Shown in pieces: positions 8,863 to 17,897 of a DNA stretch of 64,000 nt. Position numbers and translations under genes: made by a program. Under the pieces are notes generated by a model, which had not been told where the DNA came from, did no database searches, and saw nothing but the letters and a program-made list of their open reading frames with translations. Origin of the DNA: CAZMGV01 sp964565925 (GTDB lineage Bacteria; JAGRBM01; JAHCIT01); contig CAZMGV010000004.1 in the NCBI GenBank assembly GCA_964565925.1, positions 124,001 through 188,000 on the forward strand, in the 5' to 3' direction. Within the stretch, counting starts at the first letter, position 1; every line of letters begins with the position of its first letter.

Positions 8863-9987
8863 GCCCATCGGATCGTTAAACGGGACCCGCTTGTCCGGGT
8901 CGAAATGCTCCCGTACGTCTTTGGGCGGCGGCATCTCCATGAGCCGTTTCTGCTCATCCGCCGGGATCGGCATCGTAATGGACCCTTCCGGCGCGTGGGA
9001 CTCCGTCGCCGGCGCGGTTTCCAGAAACAACGGTGTGCGCTTCACGGCTTCGGCAGAGTTGTCCGGCAGCCGCCAGTCGAAGTAGCTCCAGAGCACCTTG
9101 TAGCCGCCGTCTTCGATGGCGTTACGGTCGGTCCGCTGCAGATAGGGCGAGACCGCCTTGAGCAGACGCTGGGTATCTTCATCGACCGGCAGGCCCAGGT
9201 TATCGAGCGTCCGGGTGGGCGCGTGCGGCAACTCCTGCGGGACCGCCGCCAGAATCTGCTTTTTGTACCAAAGGATCAGCGGGCTTAACGTCAGGGTCTT
9301 TTCCCGGACCGAACGGAAGAAGTTGCCCTCGCGGCGGAAAAACTCCTGCGTCCGCCGTTCCATCCAGGCGTCGAGCCGCCCCGAGCCCGGCATCTCCACC
9401 GGAAGATACGGGCCGGACCGGGAACCCCGCCAGAGCACGAACGGCCACCGGGGGTCGGGAAACTCTTTCCAGAGGATATCGGCTTCGATGGACTGGAGGG
9501 TGCGCTTCTCCCCTGCGATTGTCTTGGTCCGTTCGGTCCAGAACCCCGGCACACGGGTCAGGGAATCCGGATATTCGCCCGGCCACGGGGAGGCGGCCGT
9601 ATCCGCCGGCGGATAGTGGTCAAGGATCGTCCCCAGCAGCATCCAGTGATAGACGGAGAACCAGAACAGCTTTCGGTCCTCATCGGGCCGTTCCTTGACC
9701 GCTTCCGCGGACAGACGCGTCGCCCGCTGGAGCAGCGAGTCGATCAGGTCCCGGCGCTTCGCCAGTTCCTCGAAGTTGATGCGGCCGTCTTCGGCGACGA
9801 TTCCGCGCAGCGCCTCCGCATAGGGGGAGGTATCCATGATAAGCGTGGAGGCCCGGACAGGGGCCGGAGCGAATATCGTCAGGGCCGCTGCCAGTAAGGC
9901 AGCAACGAGGGTCAGCGCCGCACGATGGACCGCTCGGCCTTGCGGCGGTCGCGCCGGATAGTCCGCAGATACAGCCTTCCGAACCAC
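8839..9987 (-). CDS. Exported DUF547-like protein
   Basis: The central region resembles DUF547. LFWFSVYHWMLLGTILDHYP corresponds to the family's AFWINAYNALTxxLVLxHYP block, and the following segment (TLQSIEADILW, then a DPRWPF block) matches its LxxIExxIL...DPRxHFAL block. Some usual residues (the Asn of INAYN and the Cys of the CAS block) are missing, so it is a divergent member. Function is unknown for the family. The GTG at 9985-9987 gives 382 residues with a signal peptide whose hydrophobic core overlaps the end of the upstream TPR gene. The ATG at 9837 would lack any signal. It is likely co-transcribed with the TPR gene. Confidence 0.7.
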   Translation of the reverse strand: MVRKAVSADYPARPPQGRAVHRAALTLVAALLAAALTIFAPAPVRASTLIMDTSPYAEALRGIVAEDGRINFEELAKRRDLIDSLLQRATRLSAEAVKERPDEDRKLFWFSVYHWMLLGTILDHYPPADTAASPWPGEYPDSLTRVPGFWTERTKTIAGEKRTLQSIEADILWKEFPDPRWPFVLWRGSRSGPYLPVEMPGSGRLDAWMERRTQEFFRREGNFFRSVREKTLTLSPLILWYKKQILAAVPQELPHAPTRTLDNLGLPVDEDTQRLLKAVSPYLQRTDRNAIEDGGYKVLWSYFDWRLPDNSAEAVKRTPLFLETAPATESHAPEGSITMPIPADEQKRLMEMPPPKDVREHFDPDKRVPFNDPMGLPPPGKK

Positions 9988-10979
9988 AACAGGCCGAAGG
10001 CGAAGAAAACAACAATTACCCATAGGTAGAGTCTGACGTACAGGACGAGCATGTCGAGTACGAGGACAAAGTTCGGGTCCAGTTCCAGAAGCCGTTTGTA
10101 CTGCTTGATGGAGCCGGAAAGGTCCCCCATGTCCCGCAGGGTATAGGCCCGGCCCAGGTGCGCCGGCCGGTAGTCGGGACGCGAGGCGATCACCTCGTCG
10201 AATCCCTTCAGGGCATCGGCGAAGCGGTTTTCCTTGTGGGCCACCCACGCAAGGTTGTTAAGCGCCTCGACATAACCCGGCTGGATCTCCAGCGCCTTGT
10301 GAAAGGCTTCCTTTGCCGAGACGAGCTTGCCCTGCTGGAACCGGGCGAACCCGAGCGACGTCCACAGCTGCGCGTCGCCGGGCTTTGCCTCGACGAGTGC
10401 CCCCAGCTCCTTTTCAGCCACATCGAAATCGCCCGAAACAAAAAGCCGGGAGTCGCTTCGGAAGGTCCGCAGCTCGAAATTGTCCGGCTGCTTCGCGATC
10501 TCTTCGTCCAGATATTTGTAGGCTTCGGCGTCCTTGTGGTCGCTGAAATAGATCTGCGCGATGGCGGTCTTGTACAGCGTCTCGGAAGGGTTCGCGGCGG
10601 ATTTCTCGCGGACATAGGCGAGGCCCTTGTCCATGTCGCCGGAGCGGACCAGCACTTCCGCGTACAGGAGCTGGCCCTTCACATTGTCAGGTTCGAGATC
10701 GAGCCCTTTGCGGGCCAGTTCCACGGCGGCGGCGGGGTTCTGGCCGGGGCCCGGCGCCAGCCGGGCAAACGCCTGCCGGTACAGGTCACGAGTTTCTTCA
10801 CCGGCCAGGAACTGGAACTCGCCGCCGTCGGGCATGGCGATCCGCTCAAGCGACGAGGCATCGGCCGGGGGTTGGGCCGGGGCCTCGTCTGCGCGAGCCG
10901 GTCCGGTTGCGAGCGTAACCGAAAGAACCGTCATAAACGCCAGAACAGCCGTCTTGCAGCGGCGGGCTGTTTCGCGCAT
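9912..10979 (-). CDS. Exported TPR protein with C-terminal membrane anchor
   Basis: A 355-residue protein. The ATG at 10979 is followed by a Sec-type signal peptide (cleavage near PARADEA). About seven tetratricopeptide-like helix pairs follow (for example the blocks around NPSETLYKTAIAQIYFSD, AQLWTSLGFARFQQGKL and YVEALNNLAWVAHKENR). A C-terminal membrane helix (LYLWVIVVFFAFGLLWF) and a basic tail close the protein. The TPR array would face the periplasm and act as a protein-interaction scaffold; the partner is unknown. A longer open frame reaching 11210 overlaps the divergent gene and was not used because the signal peptide fixes the start. Confidence 0.8.
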   Translation of the reverse strand: MRETARRCKTAVLAFMTVLSVTLATGPARADEAPAQPPADASSLERIAMPDGGEFQFLAGEETRDLYRQAFARLAPGPGQNPAAAVELARKGLDLEPDNVKGQLLYAEVLVRSGDMDKGLAYVREKSAANPSETLYKTAIAQIYFSDHKDAEAYKYLDEEIAKQPDNFELRTFRSDSRLFVSGDFDVAEKELGALVEAKPGDAQLWTSLGFARFQQGKLVSAKEAFHKALEIQPGYVEALNNLAWVAHKENRFADALKGFDEVIASRPDYRPAHLGRAYTLRDMGDLSGSIKQYKRLLELDPNFVLVLDMLVLYVRLYLWVIVVFFAFGLLWFGRLYLRTIRRDRRKAERSIVRR

Positions 10980-11028
10980 GATCGCCCCCGCCCGGACGCC
11001 GCCCGTGCGGCGGCCGGAGAGGTGCCCA

Positions 11029-11391
11029 GTGCCGCCAGACGCCCCCGACAAGCCCCCGAAGGCAGCCGACTCCCTTGCCAGGGCTGAACAGTTATCGGCG
11101 GAACTATGCACTGTGCTCAAAACGCTTCCTCCGGCCGAACAACTCCTAGTTCTTCGGGCCCTCTCGGACAAGATTGATGCGTCGATTCCCCTGACCGAGC
11201 GGGAACGCAAAAAAAACCGCCTGGCTCTCTATTTTTCGTTCGCCCTGCTGGCAGCCGGCGGGACGATCTATGGGCTCGAAACGGCCCGGGGCTCGAACGG
11301 GATGACCGGCGGCACGGTGGCCCTTGTGGGGCTGTTCCTGCTCGCCGGAGCCCTCTCCCCCTACATCACCGATTTCCTAAAAAGACCCTGA
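11029..11391 (+). CDS. Small membrane protein, two predicted helices
   Basis: A 120-residue protein of unknown function. The GTG at 11029 has a GGAGAGG Shine-Dalgarno at a suitable distance. An in-frame ATG at 10978 would overlap the divergent TPR gene's start codon, so 11029 is preferred. Residues 1-60 form a charged amphipathic helix region (two Cys-free heptad-like stretches around LPPAEQLLVLRALSDK). Two membrane helices follow (about 64-83 and 92-112), ending in a basic tail. The divergent arrangement with the TPR gene suggests a shared 49-base promoter region. Confidence 0.6.
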   Translation: MPPDAPDKPPKAADSLARAEQLSAELCTVLKTLPPAEQLLVLRALSDKIDASIPLTERERKKNRLALYFSFALLAAGGTIYGLETARGSNGMTGGTVALVGLFLLAGALSPYITDFLKRP

Positions 11392-11400
11392 TCCCGCTCT

Positions 11401-11455
11401 GGACCGGCGGCGGTTAAGCCGTATACTCGCCGCCGCCGGGGGCTGCGCCCGGTCC
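11401..11455 (+). other. Nested inverted repeats between the small membrane gene and ftsY
   Basis: The outer arms are GGACCGG (11401-11407) and CCGGTCC (11449-11455). An inner pair, CCGGCGGCG (11404-11412) and CGCCGCCGG (11431-11439), competes with the outer pair. There is no T-run, so this is either a non-canonical terminator for the upstream gene or a structured ftsY leader. I saw no clear promoter in this gap. Confidence 0.45.
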
Positions 11456-11480
11456 CTGACGGCGGACGGACTTAATCTGC

Positions 11481-12644
11481 ATGGAATTTGTACACGATAA
11501 CCTGATCTGGCTGGTCCCCCTGCTCCTGGTTGCGGGAATCTCTGCCGTTACTCTGCTCCGGAAGAAGGCTCCCGAACGGCCGGCAGAACTGCCCGCCAAG
11601 GCTCCCGGCGAGGTCCCACGGCCGGCCGCCTCGAAAACTGAACCGGTCCCTGAAGCATCAGCGCCGGTTGAACCTGTGGCCGAAACGCCCCGTGCAGTTC
11701 CGGCCCCTGTACCGGCGCCCAAACCACCGGCTGAAGAGCCTTCAACGCCCGACTACGATGGCGGCCTCAAGAAGACCCGGGGCCTGTTCGCGCGTCTCAA
11801 GTCGATCCTCACCGGCCAGCCGGCAATCAATCAGGCGACCTGGGACGGCCTCGAAGAGCTGCTCATCACGGCCGACATCGGTGTCAAAACGACTGAATCG
11901 CTTCTGGCGCAGGTGAAGGCGAAAAAGCCCAAGGACGCGGACGAAGTCCGCATCGAACTCCGTAACGGGCTGCTCCGGATCCTGAATTCGGTGCAGCATG
12001 AGGACGCGCTGCACTCGGGCCCGGTGCCCCGGGTCGTCATGATCGCGGGTGTCAACGGCGTCGGCAAAACGACGACCATCGGCAAACTGGCCAACCGGTA
12101 TCGCAAGGAAGGCAAAAGCGTGATGCTGGGCGCCGCCGACACGTTCCGGGCGGCCGCCGTCGAACAGCTCGACACCTGGTGCCAGCGCGTCGGCGCCGAA
12201 ATCGTCAGGGGCAAGGAAAACTCCGACCCGTCGGGTGTGGCGTTCGACGCCGCCGCGAAGGCAAAAGAGAAAAACGTCGACGTATTGATCATCGATACCG
12301 CCGGCCGGCTCCATACCAAGACAAACCTGATGGAAGAGCTCAAAAAGACCAAACGCGTGATCGGCAAAGCGCTCGAAGGCGCCCCGCACGAGACCTGGCT
12401 CATTGTCGATGGCACCACGGGTCAGAACGCCATCAATCAGGTGAAAGAGTTCCATCAGGCGCTGACGCTCACGGGCCTCGTCGTTACGAAGCTGGACGGA
12501 ACATCAAAAGGCGGCGCGCTGATCTCGATCGTGAACGAGTTCAAGCTGCCGGTGCGCTACATCGGCATCGGCGAACGGCTGGCCGATCTCACGCCGTTCG
12601 ACGCCAGCCGCTATCTCGACGAGATATTCAAAGAGAGCGAATAA
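11481..12644 (+). CDS. ftsY: Signal recognition particle receptor FtsY
   Basis: GTPase that docks SRP-ribosome complexes at the inner membrane. The 387-residue protein has an N-terminal hydrophobic helix (about 8-26), a Pro/Ala/Glu-rich linker (28-95), and the N and G domains. Visible motifs are G1 GVNGVGKTTT (from Gly190), the DTFRAAAVEQL block, G3 DTAGRLH (from Asp272) and G4 TKLDG (336-340). The C-terminal GIGERLADLTPFD signature is present. The N-terminal transmembrane helix, as in several delta- and actinobacterial FtsY proteins, replaces the purely amphipathic anchor of E. coli. It converges with the histidine kinase gene, 6 bases apart. Confidence 0.96.
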   Translation: MEFVHDNLIWLVPLLLVAGISAVTLLRKKAPERPAELPAKAPGEVPRPAASKTEPVPEASAPVEPVAETPRAVPAPVPAPKPPAEEPSTPDYDGGLKKTRGLFARLKSILTGQPAINQATWDGLEELLITADIGVKTTESLLAQVKAKKPKDADEVRIELRNGLLRILNSVQHEDALHSGPVPRVVMIAGVNGVGKTTTIGKLANRYRKEGKSVMLGAADTFRAAAVEQLDTWCQRVGAEIVRGKENSDPSGVAFDAAAKAKEKNVDVLIIDTAGRLHTKTNLMEELKKTKRVIGKALEGAPHETWLIVDGTTGQNAINQVKEFHQALTLTGLVVTKLDGTSKGGALISIVNEFKLPVRYIGIGERLADLTPFDASRYLDEIFKESE

Positions 12645-12650
12645 CGGCGG

Positions 12651-13976
12651 TCAGCGCCGCGGGGCTTCCGCCGGCAGGCTCTTCAGCAGCGAGAACTCGA
12701 ACGTCGTGCCCCGGCCCACCTGGCTGCGGACCCGGATACTGCCTCCGTGGAGTTCCACCAGCCGCTTGGCAATAGGCAACCCCAGTCCCGTGCCTGTGTT
12801 CTTGCGGTTCAGCGTGCTGTCCACCTGCTTGAACGGGTCGAACACCTCTTCGATCCGGTCGCTGGGGATCCCACGCCCCGTATCGGAAACAGCGCAGATC
12901 ACGCGGTCGTCTTCATGGTTCAGCGTCACCCGCACACCGCCGTGGTCGGTGAACTTCACCGCGTTGGACAGCAGATTGAAAAACACCTGCCGGACGCGGG
13001 CCGGATCGGCCTCAACGACAGCCGGTGTGCTGCCGCCCGAAGGACCTGAAATCTCCAGCGACAGCCCTTTCGAGGCATAGGCCGGCACCAGGACTTCGGC
13101 CGATTCCCGGGCAAGCGAGGTTACGTCGCAGCGTTCCGGGTTCAGCTTGATGTCGCCGGACTGGATCTTCGCCATGTCGAGGATGTCGTTCACGATCGCG
13201 AGCAGGTATTTGCCGCTCCGGTGGATGCTCTCCAGATCTTCGCGCTGGGCAGGCGAGACGGGGCCCTCAAGCCCCTTCAGGATCAGTTCCGAGAAGCCGA
13301 TGATCGAGTTTAGCGGCGTGCGCAGTTCGTGGCTCACCATATGGAGAAATTCGCTCTTGTACCGGTCGGAACGGGCCAAATCGATCATCCGCTGCCTGAG
13401 CTGGGTGTTCGCCTGTTCAAGGGCGGTCGAGCTCCTTTTCGTTTCGTCGGTCAGGTTCTCCAATGTCCGTTTCGCGGAAAACGAGATCATCCCGATCATT
13501 GTCAGGTAACCGGCGACGAACAGGCTGTCCAGAACAAGTTTGAGCGGCCCACCGTCCCGGAAGGACGGGAACAGAACGACGGCGATCAGATAGATCACGA
13601 AACACTCGGCTGCCATGTAAAGGCTCGACACCGGCCGGTCGACAAGCGCCGTGAATACAATTGTCAGGCTGGAGATGGCGTACACGTGGTAGTGCCACGG
13701 CGCCCCCAGTTCGTTGGCCATGAAGCAGACAAAACCGAGGTCGACCGCGAAATGCACGAGCAGAAACAGTGTCAGCCGGTCGGCGTATTTCCGGCTCAGG
13801 GGCCGCGCCCACAAACCCGCCAGAAGGCTGTAGATGGCAGCCGCCAGAAGCGGGTATCCACGCGACGGAGAGAAAGGCTGAAAATGATTCAGCACGAACA
13901 GGGCGGCCAGTATGGCACTGCCCGCCAGCCGGGCCCTGCCGCCGATCTCAATCAGTTTTTTCCGGATTTCATCCAT
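12651..13976 (-). CDS. Orphan membrane sensor histidine kinase
   Basis: A 441-residue kinase. About six membrane helices fill residues 15-185 with only short loops, giving a membrane-embedded sensor module like the MASE/7TM-type inputs. A coiled coil (about 190-210) leads to HisKA with His216 in MVSHELRTPLN. The HATPase domain has an N-box (FNLLSNAVKF), G1 (DTGRGIPSD) and G2 (GTGLGLPIA). No response regulator or receiver domain lies next to it. Its gene follows smc on the same strand after a 71-base gap containing a GC hairpin, so separate transcription is likely. The signal is unknown. Confidence 0.88.
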   Translation of the reverse strand: MDEIRKKLIEIGGRARLAGSAILAALFVLNHFQPFSPSRGYPLLAAAIYSLLAGLWARPLSRKYADRLTLFLLVHFAVDLGFVCFMANELGAPWHYHVYAISSLTIVFTALVDRPVSSLYMAAECFVIYLIAVVLFPSFRDGGPLKLVLDSLFVAGYLTMIGMISFSAKRTLENLTDETKRSSTALEQANTQLRQRMIDLARSDRYKSEFLHMVSHELRTPLNSIIGFSELILKGLEGPVSPAQREDLESIHRSGKYLLAIVNDILDMAKIQSGDIKLNPERCDVTSLARESAEVLVPAYASKGLSLEISGPSGGSTPAVVEADPARVRQVFFNLLSNAVKFTDHGGVRVTLNHEDDRVICAVSDTGRGIPSDRIEEVFDPFKQVDSTLNRKNTGTGLGLPIAKRLVELHGGSIRVRSQVGRGTTFEFSLLKSLPAEAPRR

Positions 13977-14001
13977 AGAACCGCGGAAGCAGCCATTCGG
14001 C

Positions 14002-14026
14002 CCTCCCGTCCGTCACCGGCGGGAGG
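14002..14026 (-). terminator. Possible GC hairpin downstream of smc
   Basis: CCTCCCG (14002-14008) pairs with CGGGAGG (14020-14026) across an 11-base loop, 22 bases past the smc stop. No T-tail follows on the minus strand, so termination is uncertain. Confidence 0.35.
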
Positions 14027-14047
14027 CTTCGATCCTTATCCAGAGAA

Positions 14048-17000
14048 TCAGTGCAGCTTGACGCTGACCAGCTTGCTCACTCCAGGTTCTTCCATGGTGA
14101 CACCCGAGAGCGTGTTGGCCACTTCCATCGTCTGCCTATTATGGGTGATGACAACCACCTGCGCCAGTCGAGTCAGCTCCCTGACCACGTCGTTGAATCG
14201 GCCGATATTGGCGTCGTCCAGCGGCGCGTCGACTTCGTCCAGCAGGCAGAACGGGGACGGCCGGGTGAGGAACATGGCCAGGATAAAGGCGATGGCGGTC
14301 ATGGCCTTCTCGCCGCCCGAGAGCAGGTTCACGTCCTGGAGCTTCTTGCCCGGGGGCTGGGCGAAGATCTCGATTCCCGATTCCAGCAGGTTGTCCGGGT
14401 CCGACAGCCTCAGTTCGGCACGGCCGCCGCGGAACAGGCGTACAAACACCTCGCTGAACCGCTGGTTCACGAAATCGAAGGTCTCCTTGAACCGGTCGCG
14501 GGTCGTGCGGTTGATGGTGTTGATAGAGTTCTTGAGGTCTTCGAGTGCCTTCTTGAGATCGGCCTCTTCGGACATCAGCTTTTCCAGCCGGGTGTTCACG
14601 TCGCTCTGCTCGTCGAGCGCCTCGACGTTGACCGGGCCCAGCCGTTCGCGGTCGCGGCGCAGCTTCTGGACTTCATCTTCCAGCAGTTCATCGTTTTCAA
14701 ACTCGCTAGCCGCCCGCGTCTCGTCTTCCGTCGCCTCCGGCAGCGGAAGGTCGGTCTCGTAGCGTTCCCGGACTTCACGGGAGAGGTAGTCGAGCTGGGT
14801 GTTCTGGTCGTTCAGCCGGGCGCGCCAGTGGACAAGCGCCTCCTGGACCTCGTTGAGCGAGTTCTGGGTCCGGTGAAGCCGGGTCTCGAGGTCGGACGTC
14901 TGGGCGCGCATCGCCTCGTAGGCGGCAACCGCTTCGGTCACCTGAACAGCGACCTTTTCCTTCTCGGATTCGATGCCAGCGAGCAGTTCCCGGAGTTCTT
15001 CGAACTCCCGGCGCTTGGCTTCGGCTTCCTCGACCCGTTTGCGGGACGCCTGTTCGATCGCTTCCAGAGTCCGTTCGCGTTCGGTCTTTTCACGCTCCAG
15101 CCGCGCCCGGGCGTCCACATGACGCTGGTTGTTGTTCTGGAACTGAACCAGTTGCTGTTTCAGCTCGCCGAGCCCGGCGTCTGCCTGGCGGACGCCCTCT
15201 TCGGCTTCGCGCAGGCGGGTATCGCCCGATTCGGTTTCCTGAGTCAGCTTTTCGCGGGATTCCCGGACAGCCGCGAGTCTTCCGGCAGCCGCCGTGCGCT
15301 CGGCGGCGATCTTTCCGAGATCTTCCTGCACCTTGTCATGCTGGGCTCGCAACCGCGCAATTTCGCTTCCCAGCTGGGCTTCGCGAGCCTGCGCCTGCTT
15401 GAGGTCGCTGCCGCCCTTCACCACCCGGATATCTTCCCGGTGGAGATCAGCGCGAAGCTGGTCCAGTTCCGCTTCCAACCGGATGCGGTTTTCCTTGACG
15501 CCCGCAAGTTCCTGCTCGGCCAGGTCCAGTTCGGCTGCCAGCTGGCGGACCGACACGTCAATCTCGCGCAGATCGCGCTTCTTCTTCAGGATTCCCGACT
15601 CCTGCGGCAGCTTGCCGCCGGTGATAACCCCCTTGGAGTCCACCACGTCACCCTGCATGGTGACGAGCATCTGGCGCTGGCCGTTCTTCGACCAGATCTT
15701 GAGCGCATTGTCGAGATTGTCGACCAGCAGAACGTCGCCCAGTAGCACATCGACAACCGGGTCGAAGCCCTCTTTCACGCTCACACGGTCGCGGAGCGGA
15801 CCGATCAGGCCCGGCGAATCGCCGCCCTGGGGACCGTCGGCATAAAATGCCCGGCCCGACAGCGGCACAAACGAGCTGCGCCCGACGGCCATCTGGTTCA
15901 GGTAGTCGACTGCTTCCGTTCCGACGGCATGACTCTTCACCACCACCGACTGGAGACGGCTTCCGAGCACGCTTTCCACGGCCATTTCCACGTCCGCCTG
16001 CGGCTCGATCACGTCCGCCACAAGGCCGTAGATGCCGTTCTTGCCTTCATGCGCAAGGCGGTGTTCAGCGTGGAGCATGATCGCCTTCACACCTTCGTCG
16101 TAACCTTCGTAGCGGGCTTCGAGCTGGCGCAGCGATTCCAGTTTGGCCGCTTCGCTCGAGTGCCGCCGGCGGATCCGGTCCAGCCGGTCGGCCGCTTCCT
16201 GCTCGGTCTTTTCGCCTTCCAGGGCGCGGGCTTCGAGTTCCTTCACCCGTGTTTCGAGAGCGGTCCGGGCGGCGGTCGCGTCCTTCAGCTCGGATTCGAA
16301 TCCGAAGGTCGCCTGCTTCAGTTCACCCAGCTGGCCTTCGCGGTCGCCCAGGTCCGTCTCGACCGCCTTGCGGCGCCGCACGAGGTCCTCGATCCGGTCG
16401 GCCAGGTTCCTGTCTGCCTGCTCGCCCTTTTCGATCTCCTTGATAGAGTCGTAGAGGGCTTTCTGGATTTCATCACGTTTCTTCGCCAGATCGGCCCGGA
16501 CACGGGCCAGTTCCTGCACTTCGGCCGATTTCTGATGGACGCCGGCACGCGCGGCTTCGAGAGCTTTCGCCGACTCCTCGATCTCGCGGATCGCGTTTTC
16601 GATCTCGACGCCCAGACCCGTCAGCCGGTGAGCGAGCGTTTCCTTTTCCGCCCCGGCCTTCAGTTCGTCCGATTCGAGGTGGCTCAGGCCGCCTTCCACG
16701 AGCCGGATCCGGCCCAGTGTGTTTTCACGGTCCACGTCCGCCCGGCGCATCGATTCACGGGCGTCGTTCATCGCGGTTTCGAGCCGCTCGAGTTCGAGCC
16801 GGTTCGTCTCGCGGGCCGTCTGGTCCTCGGCCACCAGCCGCTGCTGGCCGGAGAGCTGCCCTTCAAGCTCTTCCACCTTCGCGCCGGCTTCGGCCATCGC
16901 CGCACCGATCTTCGCGTGCAGACGGCGCAGCCGCTCGCGGTCCAGATTGTGCAGCCGTTCGGAGATTTCCTTGAACTTGCGGGCCTTGCCGACCTGCCGC

Positions 17001-17629
17001 TCCAGATAGCTGACGTGACGGCTGAGTTCCTTGATCACGTCGCTGACGCGGGCGAGGTTCTGATCCGTGCGCTCCATGCGTGAAAGCGCCAGTTCCCGGC
17101 GGCTGCGGTATTTGACGATCCCGGCGACTTCCTCGAGGAACGTGCGGCGCTCTTCGGGCTTGGCGGTGATCAGCCGGTCGACCTGGCCCTGCTGGATAAT
17201 GGAGAAACCCCGCAGGCCGACGCCGGCGTCGATAAAGAAGTCCTGAATATCGCGGGCGCGGCATTGGACCCGGTTGATGAAATACTCGCTGGTACCGTCA
17301 CGCGACAGGCGACGGCGGACTTCCACTTCGCTGTATTCCTTGTAGTGGCCGCCGACCCAGGCCTTGCCGTCGTTCACGAATGTGAGCGCGACCTCGGCCG
17401 TGTCCATGGGCTTACGGCCCTCGGAGCCCTGGAAGATCACGTCGAACATTTCATGACCGCGGAGGTATTTGGCGCTGCGCTCGCCCATGGCCCAGCGAAG
17501 GGCGTCAACGATATTGGACTTGCCGCAGCCATTCGGCCCCACGACGGCGGTTACGCCCTCGTGCAGATCGAGAGTGATGCCATCGGCGAAACTCTTGAAG
17601 CCCCAGGCTTCTATGCGCTTGATTTTCAC
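14048..17629 (-). CDS. smc: Chromosome segregation SMC protein
   Basis: A 1193-residue SMC ATPase, the usual bacterial length. The N-terminal head has Walker A GPNGCGKS (31-38). Long coiled coils flank a hinge (about 515-640; GIYGLVADVIEP and GSRLQSVVV). The C-terminal head has the ABC signature LLSGGEKAMTAIAF and Walker B FCLLDEVDAPLDD. It would form condensin with ScpA/ScpB, not encoded here, and act on the nucleoid. The GTG start at 17629 is supported by the strict N-terminal family pattern (MKIKRIEAWGFKSF). The upstream gap carries DnaA boxes, which could link its expression to replication. Confidence 0.97.
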   Translation of the reverse strand: MKIKRIEAWGFKSFADGITLDLHEGVTAVVGPNGCGKSNIVDALRWAMGERSAKYLRGHEMFDVIFQGSEGRKPMDTAEVALTFVNDGKAWVGGHYKEYSEVEVRRRLSRDGTSEYFINRVQCRARDIQDFFIDAGVGLRGFSIIQQGQVDRLITAKPEERRTFLEEVAGIVKYRSRRELALSRMERTDQNLARVSDVIKELSRHVSYLERQVGKARKFKEISERLHNLDRERLRRLHAKIGAAMAEAGAKVEELEGQLSGQQRLVAEDQTARETNRLELERLETAMNDARESMRRADVDRENTLGRIRLVEGGLSHLESDELKAGAEKETLAHRLTGLGVEIENAIREIEESAKALEAARAGVHQKSAEVQELARVRADLAKKRDEIQKALYDSIKEIEKGEQADRNLADRIEDLVRRRKAVETDLGDREGQLGELKQATFGFESELKDATAARTALETRVKELEARALEGEKTEQEAADRLDRIRRRHSSEAAKLESLRQLEARYEGYDEGVKAIMLHAEHRLAHEGKNGIYGLVADVIEPQADVEMAVESVLGSRLQSVVVKSHAVGTEAVDYLNQMAVGRSSFVPLSGRAFYADGPQGGDSPGLIGPLRDRVSVKEGFDPVVDVLLGDVLLVDNLDNALKIWSKNGQRQMLVTMQGDVVDSKGVITGGKLPQESGILKKKRDLREIDVSVRQLAAELDLAEQELAGVKENRIRLEAELDQLRADLHREDIRVVKGGSDLKQAQAREAQLGSEIARLRAQHDKVQEDLGKIAAERTAAAGRLAAVRESREKLTQETESGDTRLREAEEGVRQADAGLGELKQQLVQFQNNNQRHVDARARLEREKTERERTLEAIEQASRKRVEEAEAKRREFEELRELLAGIESEKEKVAVQVTEAVAAYEAMRAQTSDLETRLHRTQNSLNEVQEALVHWRARLNDQNTQLDYLSREVRERYETDLPLPEATEDETRAASEFENDELLEDEVQKLRRDRERLGPVNVEALDEQSDVNTRLEKLMSEEADLKKALEDLKNSINTINRTTRDRFKETFDFVNQRFSEVFVRLFRGGRAELRLSDPDNLLESGIEIFAQPPGKKLQDVNLLSGGEKAMTAIAFILAMFLTRPSPFCLLDEVDAPLDDANIGRFNDVVRELTRLAQVVVITHNRQTMEVANTLSGVTMEEPGVSKLVSVKLH

Positions 17630-17746
17630 GACTGATAGCCCTTCTCACGCGGTCCATCCCCATGAAAACCGCGTCCACCTACTGATTGTGACGAGCTTTT
17701 CCATACCATACCATATATGTGTGGCAAAGCCCTGAAAGATTAAAAT

Positions 17747-17797
17747 TGTGGATAAGTTGGGGTGAAATCAATATTACCACCCATAAGTTGTGGATAA
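17747..17797. promoter_or_regulatory. Two perfect DnaA boxes in an AT-rich gap
   Basis: TGTGGATAA, the exact complement of the consensus TTATCCACA, occurs at 17747-17755 and 17789-17797 in the same orientation. The flanks are AT-rich, unlike the rest of the window. Box two sits inside an imperfect inverted repeat (CCATAAGTT/AACTATGG, 17781-17802). Further toward smc there is a 7/9 match (TGTGGCAAA, about 17719-17727) and a triple CCATA direct repeat (about 17700-17714). A weak smc promoter (TTGCCA ... TATGGA on the minus strand) overlaps the near-match. The region could be a DnaA-regulated promoter, a DnaA-titration site or an origin element. Confidence 0.6.
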
Positions 17798-17840
17798 CTA
17801 TGGAAATAATCTTCCTGGGCAATTTCTCGTTTTCCAAAAG

Positions 17841-17877
17841 AAAACACCGGGCGGTCGTTCGACCTACCCGGTGTTTT
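17841..17877 (-). terminator. Strong bidirectional terminator after pilY1
   Basis: A perfect 11-bp stem, AAAACACCGGG (17841-17851) with CCCGGTGTTTT (17867-17877), has a further short inner stem (GGTCG/CGACC). The A-run and T-run flanks make it an intrinsic terminator on both strands. It lies 20 bases past the pilY1 stop and isolates the pilus operon from smc. Confidence 0.85.
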
Positions 17878-17897
17878 GAAATGACTTGACTATATGT

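Noticed and set aside
10627..11028. Upstream extension of the 120-residue membrane protein
   Set aside because: It is antisense to the TPR gene and Ser/Arg-rich; the GTG at 11029 has its own Shine-Dalgarno.
14128..15745. Long plus-strand open frames antisense to smc
   Set aside because: They arise from GC-rich codon bias opposite the coiled-coil gene and have no ribosome site or family motif.
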